Below, piece by piece: positions 12,910 through 25,180 of a stretch of DNA of 64,000 bases; positions within the stretch are counted from its first letter, which is position 1; the number at the start of each line of letters is the position of its first letter. The notes below the pieces were generated by a model. It had not been told where the DNA came from. It saw nothing but the letters and a program-made list of their open reading frames with translations, and made no database searches. A program made the position numbers and the translations under genes. This stretch comes from Callaeas wilsoni (lineage: Eukaryota; Chordata; Aves; Passeriformes; Callaeidae). The stretch lies in NCBI GenBank assembly GCA_013398955.1, contig VWPU01004883.1:372001-436000 (forward strand), written 5' to 3'.

Positions 12910-15050
12910 TGAAGTAATTAATAAGTTTACAATAAACCCTCTATCTTAGCAAAACACAGGTGAGGCGAGAAGCGATGCTGGAGAGCGACAAGGGAAAACA
13001 CGTTCTGCCCATTGGAAAGTTGCCTCCCGAGAGTGGAAGGATAATAAGTTGGGAGAGAACACACAGTAGGCTTCCAAGACACCTCCGGTGGGGAGGAGAC
13101 ATGAATTACTGCTCTGCTCCTTGTTCTCCGAGCAAGACTGATTTGTTCAACTAATTTTAATAGGGCAACATGGCTGGGAGAGGTGTGTGGTGAGGATGGG
13201 TGCTTGGCTGGCATGGTGCAGCACCTGTCCATGGCTTGGGAAACTGCTGGGTCTGTCCTGCTTTGGCCAGCAGCATCTCTGCCCTGCTCACGGCGTTATG
13301 CTGCTGCACAGCGAGCCCACAGGGCACTATGTGAAACTGAGACTTTTGGGAAGCTTGACTTCTGTAAGGCTCACACGAGGAAGCCTGGGAGTTGTTCATG
13401 TGGAGGTGTGACCATTGCAAAGCCACTTGGGCCACCTGTGGGCCATGGAGAAGAGGAGCTGAGACTCCCCAGTTTTTAGTTCCAACAGTGAATTCAGGAT
13501 GAAGCCCCAAACCTCTGGTTGTACCTGACACCACAGCAGCTCCCATCTCTGCCACTGTCATTATCCTGCTTTTCTGAGCCAGGAGGGAGCTGCAAGGACT
13601 AATTGTGACACTGAATTTTGCAGTGATTCCTCTTTCCTTTATGAGCTCCATGGGCTCAGCTGCCCATCAAAGATGTTCACCACGGTGTTCACCACCCTCT
13701 GCATCCCCCCTCCATGGGTGCAGCCCCCTAGGGCAGTGCAAACAGAGATACCGGTTGCCACCACCCCAGGTGGTGAGGGCACAAGTCCCATCTGGGTTTG
13801 GCTCATCACTTTCAAAGCTCCAGCCCTGTTCATGGAAGATCCTTTTAGAAAATCTTGGGAGCTGGGTAATAAATTTGCAGTTGGTTGGAGGGGAGAGGCA
13901 GGAGCGCTCACAAGTGTGCGTGTGCTCGCTGGGTTTCCGTGCACGCTCGCTGGGTTTATGTGCTGTAGGCTGTAAAATATGATTTATTGGTGCATGGCTG
14001 CAGGAGTTTGTGCGTGTGTGTGTCGGAGCACTGTGTTGTTTGCAGTGTTGCCTGAAGCTTCCCTCCCCTCAAACTGCTCGTGAGTCCCCGCTCCTCTGCA
14101 AATCAGCCCTGTCCACCTGTGTGCATGTACAAACACCAAACGGGCACGGAGCTGTCAGGTGCAGCAGAGCTCTGGGCTAAGGCATGTTTGTGCCTCTCCC
14201 AAGGGCACATCTCTGAACCTGGAGCCTTTTGCTCCTGCTTTGTGTCTCCTGGCCCTTGGTGTTGTCCTGTGTTGTTTGCGTTGTCCTGGAAGTATGCAAT
14301 ACCTGAGAAGGAACCAGGGAAACTCATCTCATGGGATGAGCCATGAGAAGTTTGGAGTTTGTAAATGTTAGTTTTGGATCTTCCTCATGTAACACTATAG
14401 GAACAAGGGAAGGAGAAGGGGGAAGAGCATGGAGCCATGATGGAGGTGGGTACCTGGAGAGTGAAGGGCAGGAGCAGAGCAGGGGATGGATGGAAGAAAC
14501 AGGGCATGGACGGAAGGAGAAGCCACCGTTTCTGAACAGCTGCAGTGCCAGCCTTGCTGTCGGTTCTCCATTGCTCCCCTCTGCTCGCTGCAGACAAACA
14601 CTGAGCAGCACCTGCCCTTTTCATTTCCCAACCCAGCAGTGGGCTCAGAGGCAGCTGAGAGTGGTGTGAGTTGGGCTGATGGGCAGATGTGTCAAAATAA
14701 ACCCTAGGGGGTGACAGGCAAGAGCCTTCCTCAGACATCACCAAGGTGATGCCAGACCCCGTTGGGCTCTGCTGCTCGGGGTGGGAGAGGGCACAGCCAG
14801 GGCAGGATTGGTTCTATTGGAGCTTTCAGCTGTTTAGAGATTTTGAGAAAACAGTGATGGTGCCTGATGCCAGGTGACTGTAGCTAAGGACCGGAGGTGG
14901 GGAGGACAGAACAGGCTCTCTGTGCTGGTGTGAATCACATTCCTGCTGCCTGCTGTGACAGCAGATTCGGATTTAATAGCAGCGTTGCTAAAACTTGCAT
15001 GATATTTAAAAGCTACAAAACGCACCCACTCTGAGCAGGGGAGGGATATT

Positions 15051-15072
15051 AAATAAATAAATAAATAAAAAA
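15051..15072. repeat. (AAAT)n microsatellite
   Basis: Five AAAT units ending in a short A run. Confidence 0.9.
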
Positions 15073-18000
15073 TCAGCAAAGCTTTTTCACGAAGTCTTTT
15101 TTAAATATTAAAATCCCATCCTTCCCAACAGGAAAGCTTTTTTCAGGCTAAGAGGAAAGACTGAACGGCATCTGATGATATCGCATTGACACAAGTGTCT
15201 AGAAAAATAGGGTAGGAATGTATGATCTGTTCTGAAAAAGGAACCGTAGCTAATAGGAAATATGCTGATGCTACTTTTAATTTCATGACTCAGGTTTGCT
15301 GCAAAATTGATGGAAATCTGTGTTGGAGCTTGGTTACATTAAAACAGTTCTCGGCTGCTTGGGGGTTTTCCAGTTCTTGTTTCTCTTTTGGGGGATTGTT
15401 ATTGTAAAATCTTTCGGTACTCTCAGGGTTTGCAGATGTTATTTGAAAGGACAGGGGAACGGTCTTTTATCCAAAAGAAAGAGGAGATTTTTGCTCCAGA
15501 AAGATCACTGGCCAAAGCCCAGCCCTGGACAGGCCATCCCAGCGGCTCCTCCTGTTCCTTCCACCCACGGTGTCTGTGTCTCCAGCCTTCCTTCTGTGCT
15601 TGTTTTCCCTCAGAGCAAGTACAAGGAACAAAACAGAAGAAAAATACACTTCAAAGAAAATGCTGCCATGTAAGTTAAGGAGCACAGAGGCAGCTTCTTG
15701 CTGCTGGAGGTCTCAGAAGAAGCCCATGTCTTTGGTCTCCACCCAAACTACATTCCTCCACCAAAGCACATTCCCTCAGGTTGTGTCTGTTTTCTTCTGC
15801 TTCCCCAACATGGGATCAAGCCTCTACCAACCCCTTCATCTTCCCTGTGCTGTTTCCTGGCCCGGGCTCCAGTGCTGATGAGTTTATTAGTGTTGCTAAT
15901 TTTACCTGATGCTGCTTCCTTCTCTTCATGACAGGTTATGTTTTTCTGAACTCTCCAGCTGACTGATTGAGCTCTCTTTAATATTCCCTGTTTCACTTTG
16001 AATTCTCTTTGTTGACTGTTGCTTGTTGTGGTTTTGGTTTTTTTTCTTTAATCCTCCCACTGTCTCTTTTTCCTTCCTGGTCCTTCTAATGCTTCTTCAG
16101 CCTGGAGCAAAGCCAGAGACCATCAGGAGGTCATTGAAACACAGACGACTGTAGGATTTAAATAAGGACTGGATAATTTTATGACCATTAACAAGGCTCA
16201 CTGCTATGCAAGCTAAAGTAATAAGGGCAATCATATCTCATGGTTCGGGGAGCAAGTTGATTGCCTGCAGGGACTGAGAAGGTAATTCTGCATCCCTGAC
16301 TCCCCCCAAAATATGATACAGTTGACAAGGTGCACCAGGCAGGTTGAAGGGCTTGGCTAGAGGGTGAGAGCATTTCCCTGAGCATCTCTGTTGTCACACT
16401 CCATTGATGTGATCAGAAACTTCTGGTATCGGCGTGGTGGGAAATGTTCTCCAGGCAGATGAAAGGCTCTGAAGTTTGGCAGATGAACTTTTCCTCTTAA
16501 GGAGCATCTGCTGGGTGACATTTGGGCTGTACGATGGCAGATACCTCACTTTGCTGGTAGGGACTGGCTTGTCTGCCAAGCTGCCCCATAACCACTGCCA
16601 AGGAGTGGCCTTCCAAAAAGAAACGCAGGCCACGGATGTCACTTGGGTCCTTCATTTTGGAGGTGCCTCCCACTCTCCACTGACCATGCAGAGCCTTGTA
16701 CACAAGGGATGATGGCGAATCACACTGTCCCTCCTTCACCCCTGCTCCGCAGCGCAGCATTCCCGGCTCCTGCGTGTGCCCGTGCCTTCCTCAGCTCGTT
16801 TTGGGAGCCACGCTCCAGCCCCATGGCGTGTACGTGATGGGCTCCTGCTCCGATGCCGCTGTTGCGAGGCAGAGCCACCCATGAGCAGCGTGCTCTGAAG
16901 TGACAGCTCCTCTCGCCGTGAGTCCTGGCAGGGAAGGAGCAGCCCTGCAGAGGAGGTGGTGGCGAGGAATGAACCAAATCCACAGGGAGCCCTTGTCGCT
17001 CGTGCTGGCAGCTGCGCCGAGATGAGCAGGAGCGAGAGAAGCTCCCCAGATAGCACGAATCCCTTGGATGGGTCCGTCCTGCCGGTGTTGGGTGTCTTTG
17101 GGTAAGTCTGTAGGTAATGCCAACATTCTGGTTCAGTGTTGGAGTGTCCTGCACCAGTATCCTGGGCACTGAGCTCTGACCTCCTGCGGGCAGAGCATCA
17201 CCTGTGTGATGAGTGCCACCCCAGCCATGGGACTCCTTGCCTGAGCCCACCAGGCTGTGCTGTCGTCCCAAAGTGAGGATCGCAGCTCTGGTAAGGCACA
17301 AATTAACTCTGCAAGCTCACTAGAAAGCACCAAGTGCAGAATAGATGCTGGGCATCCTAAGGACTGATTTTAAGAGATCACTGTGGTGGTAAGCTATAAT
17401 TAACAGTCTATAGCATTACTTTTTTTAAAATTACATGCAGGCAAAGCCTGGGGGCACGAGATGGTTGATGGGCAAGTTGAGAGCCACCAGCACTGACTGC
17501 CAGCACTGATGGGTGACCACAAGGGAGGTTTGGGTGGTGTGGGTCCAGCTGGTTTGGCTGGCATCTCCCAACATGTGCTGGCCACGGGCATGAGCAATAG
17601 GGGGTCACATCCTGTACCCCGTTTGCCCCCCAGTACGGCTGTGCAGCAGCAGTTTGTAGATGCCTCTGCAGAGTCTTGTCATATGTCTTCCCTGATGGCT
17701 TTGCCAGTGCAAAGGGAGTTGTCAGCAAACCTCCCCTCTGCACCCCACACACAGAGAAAGTGCTTAGGGAGGATGGAAACCCCACCTGCACAGGATGCTC
17801 AGCTCTGGCAGATAAGTTGGTTCTACAGGTTACTTTGCAACTCCAACCCCAAGCATGTTCCTGACCCATGCAGAGACCCCATGACACCGACAGGACCCGT
17901 CCAGCCTGGCTGCACCTCCTCTTCCTTGCTTCTGTCCTTAACAGAAGGAGGAGAATGGCTCATGGGACTGAAGCAGGTTTATTCCCAAGGTAAGGAAAGC

Positions 18001-18159
18001 ACCAGGCCCCCCAAAAGCCACAGCCTCCTCACACACACCCTGTTTCCATCACTGCTGTTTCCCGGCTTCACAGTTAACTCAGGACAGTCCCCAAGTCCTG
18101 TAACCAGTGTTAAATGTAATGAATGATCTTGTCCTCCTTGTTTGTCTCCTCTTTAGTGT

Positions 18160-18400
18160 AACACTGTAATTAGCTTAATTACCAACAGATTCTTTTTTTT
18201 TTTTTGTAACTTAAAATGGAAATTAAATTTTGCACCAGGTTTTACAGGCTGTTAACGGGAATCGAATAATCAAGCCTGACTCCAAGTCCTTGAAAATGAG
18301 TATTAAAAAAGGTCTGAATTTGCATATTCATGTTTTTAATAGAGTTCAGAAGGTATATTTGCAACTGATGAAAAGGATTAATTAAGCTTAATTTGCATAG
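18160..18400. promoter_or_regulatory. AT-rich block with paired octamer and homeodomain sites (candidate enhancer)
   Basis: Two exact ATTTGCAT octamers (reverse of ATGCAAAT, POU-factor sites) lie at 18,318-18,325 and 18,391-18,398. TAATTA-type homeodomain cores flank them (GTAATTAGCTTAATTAC near 18,167; TTAATTAAGCTTAATT near 18,378). A T13 run sits at about 18,193. The organisation resembles conserved non-coding elements near neuronal genes, but conservation cannot be tested here. Confidence 0.35.
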
Positions 18401-19142
18401 GAAGAACAGTTTAACCCCTTGCATCCTAAAAAGGTAGAGACTGACAATTTGAATTCCATGGTTTGATGCTGGAGAGACACACAGGCTGAGAGCAGTGCCC
18501 TGCAGAGCACCTTCCTTCCACTCCAGGAGGACAGAACTAAGAGAACACAGGATCCCAGCATCATCCTGGCACACAGGGTTCCTCTGTGCCCACAGCCACC
18601 TCCAGGTTTGGTCTCCATCTCTCTTCCATGGTGGTTTGTGACCTGGGTCATCCACAGCAATGCCACCAAATCAGGCTTGGAGCTAAACATGCTGCTCTTC
18701 CTGCTGTGAGCTGGGCTGGGCAGCTCGGACAGACATTAAAGAAATCATTTCAGTGCAGCTCGCTCTGTCCCCTGAGCTGTTGACAGCAGGGCTGCCTGCA
18801 GCCAGCACAGGATGGGAGCACATGGCTGGTAGGGGCACCAAAACCTTCAACTCCTGATCTCATCTCCAGTTTCCTTTTTTTCTCAGCGAGACTGCTCCTA
18901 CTCAGGGGTTAAAGACTCTGTGGGAATGTCAGACCAGGGTGAGCCTCAATGAGTCCTGTCCTGCTCCCAGCCACCAGTCTGTGACTGGTCAGCTGGTGAC
19001 AGCATCCCAGATGTCTGGGGCTTCAGAGAAAGGGTCATAGAGCTGCCTGTACCCTAAATACCTCTGGCACCGAGAAATCAGCAGGGTCTTGCACAGCTCT
19101 GTCCAGCTGTGATGTAAGAAAAACATAAGCCCTGCCCATGTC

Positions 19143-19213
19143 CATGGTGGGGGGGATTGGAACTAGATGATCTTTGAGGTTCCTTACAACCCAAACCTTT
19201 CTATGGTTCTATA
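19143..19213 (+). repeat. CR1 LINE 3' end fragment
   Basis: Reads GGATTGGAACTAGATGATCT, TTGAGGTTCCTTACAACCCAA, then CTATGGTTCTAT. This is the forward avian CR1 terminus with a decayed ATTCTATG tail. Only about 70 bp remains. Confidence 0.92.
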
Positions 19214-22200
19214 TAACCCTCCTAAATCAATCTCTTCTCCGACTGGAAAGCAGAGTGGGAACGTTACGCTTCCCGGGGCCCTACAAAGCTGAGAACAGAG
19301 CACAGCTTTGAGTCAGTGCCTGAATATTGCTAAAAAGTGACAAAAAATAAATAAATCAGGCATTCATTTTGCTTCAGCAGGTGGTGTGCTGCGTTCCCCT
19401 TGTAACGCTTTGGTGGCGTGTGTTGCTAATTATTTTTGGGGTGGAATTTGCTGTGTGCAGCGCACGGGGTTCATTAGACAGAGATGGCTTTGAAGTGGCG
19501 TTCGGAATTAATGCTGGCATATGTAAATGTTTCTTGTGCCACGGAAAAGCTGGCTATAAATGATGCATGAGGTCCAGTGAGAGAGATGCTTGCTTTGTTT
19601 ACACACACCCATTGGGCCTCGTTATGCCAGGAGCAGGCAGAGAAGGAGCGGCAGAGCCTTCGCAGACCGTGTAGCTGCTGCCCGCCTGTACGTGAGCGTG
19701 TCACAGAAGTTACCCAGGCATCTTTAGCACAACACATCCCAAATTTCCTCCTGTCAGAAAGGTGTTTAAGCAACCCATCAAGGCTGCTGCTGTCTCTGCG
19801 CTCAGTGCTTTCCCTGGGTCCCCCAGATGATGAGGAGGACATGTCCTGCACTGTAAATCATTGAGTTCCTGATCTGGATGCCTCCCTCAAGCAAAACCTT
19901 GAGGCAGAGGCACTAAGGGGTGTCACTGGGGTAAAGAGTCCCTGCTCACCTGCTCCTGCTCTCACCTGGCTCATCCTCTAGCACGGGATTCATAGGGCCA
20001 TGCTCACAGCAGAGTTGGGGAATGTTTCATTTAAGAGGAAGAAAATCTGAAGAAAAGAAAGAAAGCACAAAGCCCACAAGCACAGCTGAGAGAGCAGGAG
20101 GTAGTGCCTGGGGTGAAAAGCCAGGGGAATGTAAGATCCCTCAGTCCCTGTCTTCACAAAAGGCTTTTGATCACGACCCTTCTGCTGCTTGACATGTCCC
20201 AGAAAACCAAGTTCAGCCCTATGCCCTGGGGGCAGGTGTGTATTTTATCCCAAGAAATGCTTTCAGAGATGAATCCTTGTGCATCTCTTCTATAAAGCAG
20301 CAGGACCCCTCTTGGATCACGCAACAGTGAGGTGGAAAAACAGCTCCCTAACATCTTCTAGGAGTTTGTCTCTGCTGCTGGGATTGGGATTGGGCAGGTC
20401 ATGGGTGAACCATTGCCTTCTTCTTGTTGCTGTCCCAGCAGCTCATGGTGAGCTGGAGACCTTGCACAGTGTGGCGGGACCCTCTGGAGGCATCCCTCTG
20501 CCATGGGTCTGGGACACCTGGAGCAGGGTCTCTGGGACACCTGTGCCCCAGCAGAGCAGGGTCTGGAGCACCACTGCACCAGACCAGGGCACTTGTATGG
20601 GGGCAGCTGAGCGTCTGTGCAGCTCCCTTTCTCTGGAGTGACGAGGTCAGTGGTTTGGTGGGTGTCTAAGCTGGTAAGGCCAGACACCATCACAAAGTGG
20701 GTGGCAAAACCAGTGGCTGCCTGTTTTGAGTGAGCGACTGTACTGGGGCACAATGTGGAGCCTTTGGCAGTGCCTGACATGCAATGGGTTTGTTGTTCAC
20801 CCATGCTGGGACTGAACATGTGTCAGGCTGAATGGCTCCATCTGACAAGCACTTCGTCTTCTTGGCTGCTTCGCTTTAGGCTTGACCAGGAGCAGCCCCC
20901 AGACCCTTGGCCACCCCCAGACAGCTGGGGGAGTGTGTGTGGGGCAGCTGCTCGGGCACTTCTCCGCTCCTCCCGTGCTGCTGCCAAGAAAAGAGGCTGG
21001 AAATCACAGAGGTGCAAGTGTGTCATGTTTTCCCTGCAGAGTTTATGAAATCGCTTGCTCATCAAACACAAAAGGAACTGTTTGCTTTTTAAGCAAAACA
21101 AATATAAAATACTTTCCTCTTTATTGCTGTCCAAAAGGCTGCCTGGTTCCCTCAGCCTCTGCACATTGGAAGGCCACTGGGCTGCACGTGTGGGGTCTCT
21201 CCGAGCCCCAGTCACCCACCCCATCCACCCACGGACAAGTGTCCTGCAGATTCCATATCCCTGCTCATGTGGACATGAGCACAGGGCAGTTCCTGGGCAG
21301 GAGACACCAAGTGTTGGAACTGTTGGAAACCTGGCCCCCGTCCATGGCATGCTCCCCAGCCAGTCTTCCAGACAAACTCTTTGTCACAGGTCTGGTCTGG
21401 ACAAACTCAAGGTGAGGAAGGAAGGAGACGAGCACGAAGCTGTGACCAAGTGCTTACAGGATTTTGTATTTTCCTATTTCCAACTGTTTATTTACCAACA
21501 CGCTGGAGAGCAGCGATCACTTCCTCATGCCTTATTGAGAAGCTCAGCTGTGAAATAACTAAATGAACCGTCCCTTTTTATTAGCCTTTGGACTGAGCAG
21601 AGGAGCAATCAGTTAATGGCTGACCAGTTTTTGAAGATGCTAAGCACATTACAAGTGCTAAGTATTATTATTTTCCCTGCAATGCTTTATTTTTCCCTCT
21701 GAATACTCAGTTTAAATAACCCTTTCAATTACATTATCTGGTTTCATGCATTCTGCTCAGATTAAATGCGGTGCCACTTACAATTCACCCACCTCAGTGG
21801 CTTCCAGGTCTCTGCAAGTCTCATCCTAACTTTTGCCTTTCAAGCTTGGGTAGAAACAGCCTTTTTTCTGGGTCCACAATCTGCCCTAGCTCTGCTTTGG
21901 CTTCTTAAACTCAAATGTATCCACATCGTTTTCTGTCGGCCACTTCAACCTCCAGCTCCTTGCTCTTGCATGCTGTTTTTCTTTCTTAATAGGGGAACAT
22001 CTTGCATCCTCTCCCTTTCCTTCCAGCTAAATTAGCTCCCTGGATAAGCTGTCTCCTCCCACTTGCTGGCATCTTGTGATGTTTTGGTTTATTCTTCTTC
22101 TTTGTGAGGGCTTTGTGCTGTGCTGCCAACCAATCTCTCATCAGACCTGGGAATCTCCACCCGTGTACATCTGTGGCTTTGCAGAAGAGTGGGACTGGCT

Positions 22201-25119
22201 CAGACTTCACACCAGTGGGTGAATCCATCTCCTGACATCTTCAGAGCAGCGATGGATGGACCAGTCCTTCACAGCCACAGGTGGGCTCTTCTGGGTGTGC
22301 TGCTCTCCAGAGCCACCCTGGGGCAGAGACTTCTCAGTCACCTCAGTCAGAGGAGCCTCACGACTGTATGCAAAAGGGTTCCACCATCTCAGGCAGTTTC
22401 TGGAGCTTCCAGCTCTGCTCCCACACCTCCATCTCTGCTTCTCCACTCCTGACAGCTGTGCGGGGACATGTCTGGTCTTCAGGGCACGAGTGTGAGATGG
22501 TGAGAGATCAGAAGCCAGCCCACCCCTCAGCTCACTGTCCTCCCTGGCTGCCAGCTCTGCCAGGGAAATACGTTTGGAGTGGCCATTTTGGCAGGAGGCC
22601 ACCTGCCCTCCCCAGCCTCTGCTGCCAGCCTCCTGGCACATCATACCCAGAGCTCTGGTGTCTGCATCTGTCTTCTAGGAGCTGTGATCACTCTGCAAGG
22701 CTCGAGACAGCTGTGGAACAGCTCAAGGCTTGTCAGCTGTTAGCTCCTGAAGGGTTTGTCGTATGTGGGGCTGCCACGCTTCTGCCTGGGATTTCCTAGG
22801 CAAAGGTGTGTGTGTGTGCAGCCTCTGTGGTGGGTGGGAGGGCTGTTACAGTCAGAATGATCTGAGGATATAATCGAGATACGGTTTGTATGGAGAGGTA
22901 ATAAATGGCAGCACCTGAGATGGCTGGGGAAAAAACCCAAAGCACAACTGGTTTTGTGCACACAAGCTCTTTGTCAGCCTAAGCTGAGCTGGACACCTCA
23001 GGGATGTTACAGCTGGATGGTGGCAGATGGTTTGTGCCCATGGCCACTTGTCCAGGGGGTTGCTGGCTCTGCCAGCCCCTTGGAGCTACTCCCAAGAGCT
23101 GCTCTGCTGCCACTCCTCCAATCTTACTGCAACACAAATCCCAGGTGGGGCAGGAGGGCACTTTTGGGACAGACTTTAAGCTCCAGCTTCAGGGAGTGGG
23201 AACCTTTGTGTCTTGGCTCCAAACCTGGTGGAACAAGATTAATTAATTTAGCTGCATTGCATGAAGAGTGCCAGTGTTTACTTGTGAGACCACAGAGGAG
23301 CTTTCAGAGTATCCAGAGAGGCCTCCTGCGTCTGGATGGGCTGGGAGCTCTTGATTGCAAAGCAGGAGATGCCCAAGGAGAGCTCTGCTTAATAAAAGCA
23401 ATGCTGAGAGAGAGGAACAGATTTAAGAGGCCCCCAGCAGAGACAAGCTGCAGGCACCACACACAAAGTGAGGCATTCCATCACATTTCTGCAGATCAGG
23501 TCAAGCTGGCCGGGGGCTTCTGCTAGGATGGAGGAGTCCGTCAAGGCTGGATGCTGTGGTGGGATGAGCCAGACTGGAGGGCTGCTAGGGAAGCGAGTGA
23601 GGTGGGAGGAAATGTGGATGCTGTATGTGGGGCTGATTGCTCCCTTTCACAGCTGAAAACACTGAGGAATATGATAGACCCAGAGCAGAAGCCAGGAGAT
23701 GAGCAAGACAATGCAGGGGACAGCACTGAGAGATCTTAATGGATGAGACAGACCAGGAGAGAAGAGCTCATTAGAAAAGGGCATTGCATGGTGAAGGGAG
23801 GACAGGATATAAGCCATGTGAAAGCTGATAAAAGACAGAAATGGAAATCTTTTCGTCCCAAAGAAAGCAAGGATGGAGCACATTAATGAGCTCTTTAATG
23901 GCAAGGCAAGTAAAGGTGAGCAGCAAATGGCTATTGCCAGACAGCTGAGCTGAGTGTGAAAAAACCGATGTGGTGGGATGTGAGAAGCGATCGGGCTCGT
24001 ACAGGAACAACAGCACAACCATGAGATTAACATTCACTGAATTATTGAAAAGGCACACACACACAAACTCAGAGACTTGGCAGGCTCCTCTGGTTACTCT
24101 GCAGGGACAGGGAGGTTGCAGAGGGATGGAAATGGGCATGTTCACATCCAATTTGAACCAAAAGAAAGGGCAGCAAAACTAAAGTAAAAACTGACATCCT
24201 GCTTGGCTACTCCCCATGTGATGAAAATCCACATCCCTGGTACTTCTGTGTCTTCTCATCCCTTGCACAGATGAAACCGAGTCCAGAAAATTTGCTTCAC
24301 TCTGGATCAGATGATTTCTCTCCATTAAGTTCTGGGCAGGGGGGAAAGGTGTGAATGAGCAAAACTCTCAAGGCAGCATTTGTGCAATCTCTACCACCCT
24401 TTTGGTGGTGCTGGTGAGCTGACTGAGAGGGGTAAAACAGAAGCTGTGACACAGAGGAAAAAATTGGAGCCTAAGTAAATTCAGGTGAAGCCAAAGTCAC
24501 TGCTCCAAGCCACGAGTTGGGTTGGTTTCTCCAGCAGCACTGGCCATGCCCACCAGCACCTTCACCACCTTCAGTGCCTTGGGTACCGCTGGCATCGGGG
24601 GCTTGGAGGTGAAGGGAAGGAAAGGAAACGTGCTATACTCCTTTCTCTGGAGAAAAATTTCATCTCAGAACACTTACCCAGAAAAACTGACCGAGAGCCC
24701 ATGGTGGAAAGCCTGTGGGGAGGAAATGGGGAGAGAGGAGCTGGAAGAGAGGCTGGGGCACCTCCAAAGTGCACACCTGCCTGGCCATGGCAGTGTTGCA
24801 GCCATGCTACAAGACCTATTCACACACCCTATGCATTTAAGGTAGGATCAGTGCTTTTCCCAAATAAACCCTGCATCCCTTGGAGTCCATCCCCTCCCCT
24901 CTGCTCTGTCCCCATGCTGTGTCCATGGGCATCCACATGCTCACAGCTCCAAGCTTTGGGAGGGTGACACTGTCCCCAAAGGGCACTGCAGAGGAGAGGG
25001 ACAATGTACACCGAAGAGGAGCTGGAGCCAAGGTGAACAGGTCCCAAAACGCGCAGCAGGGCGCTGCTGCACCCGGGCTGGGTGTTGTTGTTGGTCCTCC
25101 CCCTGACGAGCACTCACAG

Positions 25120-25180
25120 ATGCAAATAGATTCTGACTTGGGCTCCCAAATTCCTGCTCTGCTGGCTGCGCTAAAAATAG
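25120..25180. promoter_or_regulatory. octamer + MEF2 site pair
   Basis: An exact ATGCAAAT octamer at 25,120-25,127 and an exact MEF2 consensus CTAAAAATAG at 25,171-25,180 lie 43 bp apart in a moderately CpG-rich stretch. MEF2 sites often mark activity-regulated neuronal or muscle enhancers. Function here is inference only. Confidence 0.3.

Noticed and set aside
17509..18126. 205-codon + strand open frame
   Set aside because: Low-complexity, Pro/Ser-rich translation without recognisable motifs, in intergenic DNA.
21620..21690. Possible MIR-like antisense words (GCTAAGCACATTACAAGTGC, TATTATTATTTTCCC)
   Set aside because: Too short and too diverged to separate from chance.
24430..24520. Possible MIR antisense segment (GTGACACAGAGGAAA...GTCACTGCTCCAAGCC)
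   Set aside because: Only scattered matches; the order is suggestive but not convincing.
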